Shown in pieces: positions 27,227 through 39,200 of a stretch of DNA of 64,000 bases. This DNA comes from JABJMC01 sp964473745. GTDB taxonomy: Bacteria > Patescibacteriota > Gracilibacteria > UBA1369 > UBA12473. Position 1 is the stretch's first letter. Every line of letters starts with the position of its first letter. The notes under the pieces are model-generated. The model searched no databases, was not told the origin of the DNA, and saw nothing but the letters and a program-made list of their open reading frames with translations. The translations under genes were made by a program, and so were the position numbers. Where the stretch lies: contig CAYYQE010000007.1 of assembly GCA_964473745.1 (NCBI GenBank), positions 1-64,000 on the forward strand, in the 5' to 3' direction.

Positions 27227-30200
27227 ATGAAAAATCACATTAAAAATTTCGTTCAGTTCGCCCCTTTGAAAAAAGTAATGGCTTGGGCAGCCATGCTTTC
27301 TCTTATGAGCACGATGTTGGTGAGTATACCGCTAATGGCTCAAGCGGCCCCAACCGCGGTAGGAAATGGTACTTATTTTGCGAATAACGGTGGTGGGCAA
27401 TCAGATATTGTTCTGCAATTTAGCGAAGCTTTGAATGCAGGTGATGGAGTGGTAGATTGTGGCGCATCAGGTCTTACAGTTTGTTTCGAAAAAACTAGTG
27501 TAATTAAAGCTGATGGTGGCGGTGGTGCTTGGACCGGAGGTTCGACTATTGATGCTGTGGGTAAAATGCCAGGGGATGGGACTAATACGCAAATGGTGGT
27601 AAGATTTATCGGTCCGGATGTGATTGTTAATATGGGGGCTGGTCCAACGATTACTATACCATCCGGGATTGCTGGAGTTACCGCTCCGCAAGTTTTTAAT
27701 GTGGTCCCTCCTCCTACAAAAGGTGGAGATGCTCAATATACAGATGATGCTGGAGGAAATTCTATTATTACAGCAAGTTTTAATGCGCCTCTTAACCCAG
27801 GTGATGGAGCAGAAGCTTGTGCAGAAGGATCATCTTTTACAAATTGTTTTGACAAAACTAAAGTTACGGCAACAGGTGGTGGATGGAATGGGACGCCGAC
27901 TATTATTGATGTGGGCCAAGATCCCCAATTAGATAATATGTTAGTGATAGTTTATGCCGGAACCGGCGTTATAAGTAATATGGGTGCTGGACCAACGCTT
28001 ACGGTTGCTTCGGGGATTGGTGGAGTTGCTATGCAGCAAGTTTTTGATGTAGTTCTTCCTCCTCCAGCAGTTCCTGAAAAATTCGGGAATGCTAATTACT
28101 TAGCTGATGTTGGAGGTGTATCGGCAATCCCGGCAACTTTTACTAGTAATTTAAATCAAAGTGAAGGGACAGTAGCTTGTTCCGAAGGATCGCCTTTTGC
28201 TACTTGTTACGATAAAAGTAGTGTGGTTTTAGGTGGCGGTGGCTGGAATGGGACGCCGACTATTGGTGATGTGGGCCAAGATGCTCAGAATTTGAAAGGA
28301 TTAATTGTCGAATTTACAACGGCGGGGGTGATTTCTAATATTGGTGCTAGTCCAACAATTAGCTTTCCAGCGGGAATTGCGGGGATTGCGGCACCGCAGG
28401 TTTTTGATGTAGTTGCTGCTCCTCCGCCCGCTCCTGTGAAACAGGGAGATGCGAGTTATTTTGGTGATGATGGCAGTGGAAACTCTGTAGTTTTTGCGAC
28501 TTTTAGCATAGCTCTGAATGTGGATGATGGTTCAGAAGCTTGTGACGCAACTGGTTTAGATAATTGTTTTGACGAAACTAAAGTTACGGCAACTGGTGAT
28601 GGATGGGATGGAGTACCAGTAATTCTTGATGTCGGAATAAGTGACGAAAATCCTGATTTATTAGTGGTAGCTTATGAAGGGACTGATCCAATAAGCAATC
28701 TTGGTGCGGGGCCAACTCTTACAGTTGCTGCGGGGATTGGTGGGGTTGTTGTACCGCAAGTTTTTGATATAGTTTTGCCTGCTCCTCCGTCAGGTCCTGA
28801 AAAACTGGGAGATGCTCAATATACAGCGGATACAGATGGGAGGTCTTCACTTTTGGCAATTTTTGATGCCGTTTTAGATGGAGTTAAGGGGGTGGTAGCT
28901 TGTCCGGAAGGATCACCATTTACAGTTTGTTACGATAAAACTGGCGTAGTTTTGGGTGGTGGTGGCTGGGATGGGACGCCTGCTATTGATGTAATGGCTA
29001 AAAATCCAGGGAACGGTCAACAGATGTTTATAGTGTTTACAGTCGCTGATGTAATTTCTAATATTGGTGCTAATCCAACGATTAGTATCCCGACGTCCAT
29101 TGCTGGGATTGTTGATCCGCAAGTTTTTGATATAGGATTACCTCCAGCAGCAGCACCGATTGTTTGTGAAAATGATGATCCATCCGCAATTTGTGAGCAT
29201 AATGATGGAGATGCTGCTAGTCAATTGCCTTTGTATATTGATGGGGATGTTGATACTGGTTCTCACATTCAGGGGCCGAATCATCCAATTATTTTTACGC
29301 GGACGTTTGATGCGGATACAGCTATTCGTGAAGTAACTATTACTCACAACAATAATGGTGGTAATAATATGAAAACTGGGTTGATTGAATGGTGGAATGC
29401 TGCCGCTCAAGGAGGGCCAGCATGGGTCGGCTTTGGAGATGCGATTGATGATGATGGAGTAGATAAGGTTATTACAGTAGCGTTGCCTGCTGAATCGCCT
29501 GATATAATTACGAACAAGATTCGTATAACTAATACTGCGAACTGGAATCCTCCAGCTGGTTGGCATCCTACAGAATTTTCTTTTAGAGGGTCAGCCCCCA
29601 GCGCTATTGTTGGTGATATTGAATACTATGAATTGAACAAGTCATATCTTGAAGTGACGCTTGATGAACCGCTTAGTCAGAAGATTAATAAAGTAGTTTG
29701 TCCAGGGATAAATCCTGGTGGTAGTATTTGTTGGGATAAAGGCTCGGTTATTATTAGTGGGACTAGTCTTAGCAATGGTGTTTCAACCGCTAGTATTGTT
29801 AAAGTTGTTCGGACTCCAAATATGCCCGCTAATAAAGTTCGAGTCGTTTTTAATACAAACAAACTTTTTGATAATTATGATGACCTTGAGCTTTCTTTAA
29901 ATGGTTTTGGAAACATTACGGGAGGGCCCTTAACTAGTGGGGATTTTGTGACGCCTGCCACTACAAAAGCTAGTGATGCCAAGGCTGAATATACTGCTTC
30001 TACTGGTGGTGGTGAATCATTGGTTGATCTTAATTTTAGAGCTCAATTAACTAACGCTGGTGGTGATAATGCCACTTATTGTCCAGAATTAGATGGACTG
30101 ATAGCAGAAGGGACTCTTTGTTATAATCCAGTTTTGGCTACCCTGGGAGGAAATGGTTGGGACCCAGCGGCTGAAGTTGCTTATATTATTCGTAATGGAG

Positions 30201-33200
30201 ATGAATTTATTGATGCGGAGGAAAACTCTGAAGATCCTACTGCATTAATTGTTGTTTTGAATATGGCGGATGCCATATTAAACTTGGAAGCTGATCCAGT
30301 TCCAACCATTGGTTTTGATGGTTTTGGAGGAATTGTTGCGGAACAAGTTTATGAGTTTGCCAAACCACCAACTCCTGAAGCTGAAGGAGATGGTGAATAT
30401 TCTGCGGCTGGTGACTCTTTTCTAGTAGACCTTGGGTTTGACGCTTCTCTTAGTGGTCAAGGTGCTTTGGAGAGTTGCCCTGAACAAGTTCTTGATGAAG
30501 GAGCGGTTTGTTATAACATAAATGATGGAGAAGGTACGGACTATGTTGAGTTATTAGGGACTGGTTGGGAGATAGGAGCAGAACCTTTGATTGTTGTTGT
30601 TGGCTCCGAAGATGATGCAACGTTTGTCGTTGTTTTTGGTGGGCCAGTCATTCCTAGTTTTGAGGGTGTTGATCCGCAAATAAGTGTGGATTTTATTGGA
30701 GGAGTTGAAGATCAAGTTTTTGATATTGTCCCTGATGACCCAGGTGGCGGCGATCCTCCAGGTGGCCCTCCAGTGTTCCAAAGTGCTTGGATGGAGACTG
30801 ATACCGAAGTTAGAGTTGAGTTTGATAATACTGTTACTCAGCAAAATGTTGATGGTTCAACTTTTACTCTTGATGTGAATGGGGCGATTATTGATGCTGA
30901 CAGTGCTACGGTTGTTGATGGTCATGATAATGAAGTAGATGTTGTTTTTACTAACGCCTTAGCGGCAATCCAGGTAACAAAAATTGAACCTGGGCCAAAT
31001 GGTTATTTATTAACTATTAGTAGTGGACTAGCTGATGGTGTTCCGATTGAGTCTGATTTTGATGAAGATGGAGGTTGGTTTGGTCCGCCGATAGTTATAA
31101 ACGAGGTAAATACTGATCCTCAACAGGATTGGAGTAGTGTGAGCTTTAATTATGCTACTAATAATGATCCAGCTGGGACACCTAGTGCCGTAGCTGGCGC
31201 TCAAAATGATCAATATATTGAGCTTCGTATTAATGATGCTAGCCCGGATTCTAATTTTTGGGGTGGCATAGTGACTGGAGATAGTGTTGATTTAACTAAG
31301 CTTCGTATTCAAGTTTTTGATGATGATTGGAATTTGGTCGCAGCTTGTGATTTGAGTGCTGGCCCAGGTTGTCCGGATGTGGAGGGAGAAAATAAATTTA
31401 ATACGGTTTTATACGCTGGGGACGGGACTTTTGGTTCTCCGGCAAATGGGGATGTGCTTATTTTAGCTAATCCCGACGCCTCTTTGCCAAAAGACAATTT
31501 ACATGTTGAGGTAATGGGCCAAATGTCTGGAATGTTTATTGCGGATGTTGCTTTTGGTAATATAAATGGAAATGCCGATTGGAATGCTCCTTATCCAGAT
31601 GAAGGAATTGGGACAGACAAGGAAGCAGTTGGTTTAGATGATAAAGGAACTTCCATGGGTGCTTGGGATGAAGATTATGCCTATCAACATGCTTCTCCCT
31701 TGGCAGATAATACTTATTCTTCTCCTTTTGGGGTTATGGGAGTGTTCCCTTGTGAAAGCAAAACTCTATGTATGGATTTTAACAAGGCCGTTGATATTGA
31801 GACGTTAACAGAGAGTAATTTTGCAGTTTTGCAACACGGGACTGATACTCCAGCTCAATGTGCCGGTGGAGCCTGTGTTATTGAAGCTATTTATCGTGAA
31901 GGAGGAGGAGGGCGTTTTGTTAGCCTTTCTTTCACTACTGCTATGGTCGCTGGTGGGTCTTATGACCTTGTGATTGTGGGTGGTAATAATGGAGTAAAAG
32001 ATGTAGATGGAGGGACAATACAGGAAAGTGCAGTGGTTTATTCTTTCTCTGGTTATGAAGTTGATACAACTCCTCCGCAAATGACTAATGTAAATGTGCA
32101 TAGTCCTAGTGAGATAGAAATCATGTTTGATGAACATAATGGACTTAATACCAGTTCCGCTAATTTGTCTGTTCCGGGATTGACAATTGGTAATTACTGG
32201 GAAGATTGGGATCGTCTTAGTCTCCAGTTTACAGGAAACATGACGGCGGGTGTTGAATATACATTTACGATAACTGGTTTAGAAGATGACGAAGGAAATG
32301 TATTAACCACTAATAATTCAATTAGTTTTGCAGGGTTTGATGGTGATATGTATGACGATAATCAATCGCCTTATATAACTAATACTAAACCTTATAATTA
32401 TGAATGGGAAGTCCCAACTAATCTTTCTACTATTCAAATAGAATTTTCGGAACGTTTAGACTCTGGCACGATTGAAGATGAGGATTTTGTCCTTCGTAAA
32501 CTAAATGAATTTAATTACACAACTACTAGTGTAGCTGATTTGGGAGATGATTACGTATCTTATGATGCTGACACCCAAACTGTAACTATAGATATCCCGG
32601 AAGATGAGTTAGATGCGAGTTCTTTTTATGAACTTGAAATTCAAGGTGGCTCTAGTGGGCCTAAAGACTTAAGTGGAGGTGATATGCAATTTGGTGCTGA
32701 ATACTATTATTTTTATACTAGTTCAGGGGCTGATACTAATGAACCTACCATATACTACTCTACCTTAGATGATTACTCAGGAGGTACGGGGATTGTAGGT
32801 GTGCCAACGGGAGTAGGAATTATTACGGTTTTCTTTGATGAAAGTATGGATGGCGATACGATCAAAGATAGTGATCCTACGGACCCAGGTAGCAATATTG
32901 AGTTAACATATAATCTTTCTGGTAGTACTACTCAGGTTAATGGAGAAGTTTACTATCATTCTGGTTCTAGTTCCGCTGAATTCCATATTAGCGAACCTCT
33001 TAATGCTAATACTGATTATACCTTTACCGTTAAAACAGGTGTCACAGATGCTGCTGGTAATGCCTTATCGGGGCAGTTTAGTAGATCTTTCCAAACTGAT
33101 GATATTGATGAGACTGAACCGCAAGTAGATTTTGCTGAATTTGATGGTAGTACGATGTGGATTCAGTTTAGTGAAGCTATGAAAGCTTCCTCGGTACAAG

Positions 33201-36200
33201 ATATGAATAATTTTGATTTTGTTTTTGGAGGGGAAGGTTTCGCTGACAAGGATGGTTTAATATCTGAATATGATCCTTGGGAAAACCGGTTAGAAATTAG
33301 AGGATTTAATGATATTGACCAAGATTCTTCTTTTGCCCTTTCTATAAATGATCTTATGGATGCTGCTGGGAACCAAATGAGTTCTAACGCTGAGTATACT
33401 GGGGCTGGATATAATCCTGATGAATTCCAGAATATGGTTTCAATCATGGAAGCTAGTCCAAGTTGGGGTGATTGGGATGTTCCTACTAATATCAAAACTG
33501 CTTCGGCTAAGTTTGATATTGGTCTGGATAGTTCTACGGTAACTACTACTAGCGTTCAATTGGTTAAGGAGGGTGATGAAAACACTAATCTTTGTACATC
33601 TGTGCAATATAAGTCAGCTAGTCAAACCGTGACTTGTGCGCTTAATGCAAGTTTAGATTCTTATAGTTATTATATTTGGAAGCTTGGTCGTGATCCACAC
33701 GAGCCTTCTTATTCTTCTACTATTAAAGATGAAAATGGAAGTGCTATGCCATGGGCTGAATGGATTTTCTTTGAAACTGGAGGAGCGGCTGATAATGACT
33801 CTCCAGAAGTTTCATTTATGCAACCTAGTGATGGGGCTGAAGATGTGTCTGTAGGTGCGGGAATGATTAGTATCTTTTTTACTGAAGATATGGATTCTAG
33901 TAGCTTTACGAGTAGCACTTTAACTATGTACCCAACGAGTGATAATTCGGCTCCAGTTTCTGGTAAACGAGAATATTATTCTGACGGTTGGGTTGTAGAT
34001 TTCTTCCCTGAGGATCCTTTAAGCCCTAATACTGAGTATACGATTGCGTTAAGTGGTGATGTTAAGGATCGTGGTGGAAATGCTTTGGCAGCAACCACTA
34101 AGACTTTTACTACTGGTGATGCGGATTTAGCTGCTCCAACGGTTGCCTATATGAGTGCAACTAACTGGGAAGTTCAAATTCAGTTTTCGGAGGTTGTTAA
34201 GGAAGATACCGCTGTTAATCCTAAGAACTACACACTTTATTCTTCCTCTACAGTTGGGGGGGCTCCAGATCAACGAGTTTCTTTAGAAGGGAAAGAGTTT
34301 GAATACGATCCATTTAGTGGGAATCTATTTATTTATGGCTTAAATTTAAATGAAGGTATGACATTAAATCTTGAAGCCAAAAATATTAAAGATCTTGCTG
34401 GTAACTGGATGGTAGATGATGATTCTACTAATATCCGTGCAGCCGAGGTTCTTGATTTGAATTATCAGGATGAAGCTCCTTGGGTTAACTTTGGTTGGCC
34501 TAATGGTTGGGATGAACCAACAAATATTCCTTCTATTGGAGTTGAGTTTTCTGAGGCTATGGATCCAGACACTATTGATGCTAATAGCTTTAAGGTTTTC
34601 CCGCATATTTGTAATAATTATTATGCATGTAGTGATGGGGCGGCTTTGACTGCCGATGAATATACTTTTGATACAGATACTAATACCGCTTTCTTTCATT
34701 TGATTGATCAAGGTAATGGTCGGACTTTAACTCCTGATCAGGAATATCATGTGGTGGTAACAACTGATATGAAGGATGGTGGTGGTCAAGCTCTCCGTTC
34801 TTGGGATATGTGGAATAAAGATAATAATATGGCTTATGATTTTTATTTCCATACGAATAATAGTGCCGAGGGTGACACTTCTGCTCCGCAAATTTGGGGC
34901 ACTAGTCTTGATGAATATTGGGATTGGCAAACAGAGACTATTCAAGGAGTTCAAACCTATATTTGGGGAATTGAAATTCCATTCTCTAAGCAAATGTCAT
35001 CTAGTACGATTAATGACTTAAACGCTGGAAACACTGATAGTAACATTTACGTTAAAAATGCTTCTACTGATGTAAAAGTAGCTGGTTCAGTTGAGTATGA
35101 TTCCGGAGGACGTTTTGCTAATTGGAAACTAGAAGATGTGCTTAGCCCTAATACGGCTTACCAATTAGTGGTAACTACTGGAGTAACTGATTTAATGGGT
35201 AATGCCCTTGATGAATATACTCAAAACTTTACTACTGCCAATACCGGGGCTGATGAAGATGGCCCAGAAATTACCTGGTTTGATATTAACGAGTATTCTC
35301 TTAGAATTTGGTTTAATGAGCCTGTTAACAAGGATGAGGCTGAAATTTTAAGAAACTACACCTTGTCTACTTGTGAAATTGATCAGGTCACAGCGCAAAC
35401 TTGTTTAAATAATTTAAATATATACCCATTAACTTCCATGGATGGAATTAGTATCCATTATAATGAATGGGAAAATATGACGGAAATTGAAGGACTAGCC
35501 GTTAAAGAAGGAAATATCGCTGCGATTGGGGTCGATATAGAGGATCGAGCTGGTAATACTATTAAGACTACGGAAGATAGTGATGAGTGGTCTGGTCGTA
35601 GTATTGCGACTCCTCTAAATACCTATAATACCTTCGAAAACTACATCATGCCTTATTTTGATGAGTATTATGCTTTTGATGATTGGGATGATTCGCAAGT
35701 GATGTTTAACATGTTTGCTGGTGGAGCTAATGTTAGCCCGGAAAATCGTTTAGCTGGTGCGGAATCAATTTTCTGGGTAGATTTTTCAGCTATGGAAACT
35801 ATTCCTGATGGCGGCCAAATTAGAATTAAATTCCCGCGTGGATTTGATGTGACTAACGTTGGTGCAGTACCAGTCTTTGCCGCTGGAGGAGACGGAATGA
35901 TGAGTTCAGTAAATCAAGATATTAATGGTTGGGGAGACGGTGCTATTACCATTGATTCTGTGAGTAGAAATACTTCTACTAGAACAGTTACTATGGTTAT
36001 TAATGGTGCGACCCAGCCAATGGACTTTATTAGTCTTGATTTGAAGGGTATTCGAAATCCAAGTACGGCTAGTGATGTTTCGACGGAAGGTTATATTCCT
36101 ATTATCGAGACTTACGATGCGGATGGGCAGATGCAAGAATCTATCGAAGCGGAGCCTATTTATATTGAACCTAAGGGTAGCGGAAAAATTGTAGTTCAAG

Positions 36201-39200
36201 TTGATGCTACTGGTTTAAGTACTCCTCCAGATAATGGGGAACAAGTAACAGTGCATGTTAATAGTATGTCCGGAGCTCACTTTTCGGAGGAACTTACTTT
36301 TGATGGCACTAATATGTATGGAACTGTTACAGTTCCTTCTTTACCAGAAGGTGACTATGACGTTTATATGGATGGTTATGTTGTCTTAGACGTTGGCGGT
36401 GAAGAACAAGAATACTTTGGTCAAGGAGGATCCTTTGTGTGGCTTGGTGATGGGGCGACTGAAAATGTTAGCCTATCACTTATTGCGGCCGAAGGAGATG
36501 ATTATGGTGATGAGGGAGGCGATGATGAATGGCAAACTCTCACTATTACGGCTTCGGGAGGTCCGTCTAGCGAGCAAGTGGATCTTCGTATTTTTGGAGA
36601 AGGTTACTTCTTTGAGAAAGAATCAGAGTTTAGTGTGTTAGGGAACATCAGTGAGGAAATGACTGTTCCGCAAGGATTTTACACAGTTTCTCTTGATCCA
36701 TGGATGCCAAAAGGATTTTTCATGGGTCCACCTCCAGCTGCGTCCTTTATGTCTCCAAGCCCTCAAGATGTTAAAGTAAACGGTGAAGGCGCAGAGGTTG
36801 CCTTTACCATTAAGAAGGCTGAAAATTATGTTAAGGTAACAGTTGTTGATGATAATGGAAATGCTATTCCAAATGCTCATGTTTTTGTTGCTCCGGCAAT
36901 GTTTGGAGCGAGTTTTGGCGGAGGGGTTGGTGGAGAGACTGGAGAAGACGGGACCTTTACCGCGGCTGTTGCACCGGGATGGTATGAGGTTGATGTTCAC
37001 AAAGCTGGTATGCCTTCTATGCCTCGACAAGACGTTATTATAGATGACGAAGCTACTTCGGAAAATCCAGAAGCAGTTGAATTTAGGTTAAAAGTACCGG
37101 CTATTAAAGTTAGTGGTACCTTAACCAAGAACAACAAAGCCGTGGCTAACCAACCAGTCTTTGGTAATGCCGTTGATAGCAATGGTAATTGGCTTCCACA
37201 GTTCTTTGATACCCACACCGATGGTAATGGTAAGTACTCATTCTACGCGGATGCTAGTACTAACTGGAATGTTTGTGGCTGGGTTATGGGATTTGGAGAG
37301 ATTTGTAAGACCGTTAATATTGGTACTATTAATCTAACTGGCCAAAATATTAACCTTAATGAAGATAATTTTGTTGAGGTTACTGGAACGCTTAAATATG
37401 GTTCTGGAGAAGGAGTAGGTTTAGCTGATGCCTCTGTTTTTGCAGAGAGTGTTGATGGTGCCGCCGAGCATAGCTTTAGTGAAGTTCGTACCAATAGTGC
37501 CGGTGAATTCACTTTGCGTGTCGCGGCTGGTGAATATGAACTAGGAACCTTTAATGATGAGTTTGGTCATAAGATCTTTAAGACTGACTTAGATGTCAGT
37601 GATGGCAATAGTGAAGTTCTTGGAGATGTCTTTGTAACCACTAATGATACCAAAGAAGTTAGTATTCGTTTTGTAAATGGTAGTGGTTACCTTTATGAAG
37701 TGAGCGAAGCTTTTGTTGATATCTTTAGTGATGAAACCGGATCATCTAATTTTGTGGAACTTAATGGTCTCTCTGAAAAGACTATTAAATTAGAAGCTGG
37801 AACTGGTTATGAAGCTTATGCCTTTGTAGCGGAAATAGGTGCTTTGCCAGGACAGTCTAATATTACGGTTGGTGATTCTACAATTATTACCTTTGAGATT
37901 GGTGAGAAAGTTGATCTTTCTGGTTCAGTGGAAAGTACCGGTGAAGTGGACGGACCAGTTGCTAATGCTAAGCTTAAATTTACTGACCCAGCTAATGACT
38001 ACAGTCAGGAAGTCTCTACCGATGATAATGGTGACTATTCCATAAGTGTTCCAGCTAATAGCTCTTATACTGTCAAAATACAGATGAAAGATTATTTACC
38101 ATTTAATGACACCGTAACAGTTGAAAACAGCAATGTTTCAACCGAAGACTTTGTTATTGAAACAGCTGATAAAAATGTAGGTATTCGTGGTGCAGTTACA
38201 GCTGACGGGACATTAACTAGTAATGATGCTCGAGTTGTCGCCACTGATTCAACTGGTAAAGATCGTACTGTCATGGTTGATGATCTTGGAGATTATTCTT
38301 TTGCTGTTGCACCTGGAACTTGGACAATTAAAGCTTATAAGGATGGTTATGAAACAACCGCTGGTAATGTTCAAACCGTAGTTGTTACTACTGGTATGGA
38401 AGACGTTGATGTGGCCATGACCGCTATTGCTGGTTATACAGTGCTTCCACCAAGTTCTTATAGTGTGGTTCCGGCTAATGGAGGAATAATCCAACACGAA
38501 AATCCCGCTATGACTATTACTATCCCAGCGGAAGCAATGGGTGATGGTAATCAAAGTTATAGTGTTTCTGTTAAGAAGACTTCAGAAATGATTGATACAG
38601 CGGCAGCTGATCCTATTTTAGATCAAGGAGTTGATATTAGTATTTCCGATAATAATGGTGTGACAGTTAGTGGTTTGGGTAAAGCCATTAAGATTGAATA
38701 TGATTATACGGATGCGGGTCTTACTGCCGATCAGATCGATGATATGAGTTGTGGACATATTTCTAGCTCAGAGGACTCTAACTGGGAAGCAACAACTTGT
38801 CGTTTACATCAAGACGATGATGAACTTAAGATGATTTATTCTACCAAGGAATTTTCTATCTTTGGAGCTGTTGATTGGTCTGATGATGTTGCTCCATCCG
38901 CTCCAACTGGTTTAAGTGCGATTGGTAACAATGGTTATGTAGCCTTGGATTGGAATAATAGTAGCGACGTTGACTTTATGGAGTACCTCGTGTTTAGAGG
39001 AACTAGTTCTGGATTTACAGCCAATGATGCTAGTCAGATTAATACTACTCAAGTAACGGCTAGTGCTTATACCGATACTAGTGTTACTGAAGGAACAACC
39101 TACTACTATACAGTCAAAACTGTTGACACCTCTGGTAATGAATCTTCAGTAAGTTCCGAAAGAAGTGCTACTCCAACTGGTTCTACTGAAGATCTTGATG

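Noticed and set aside
29138..29566. A 142-residue frame opposite the giant surface-protein gene
   Set aside because: Its composition follows from the sense-strand codon bias, and it is not hydrophobic or domain-like in any meaningful way.
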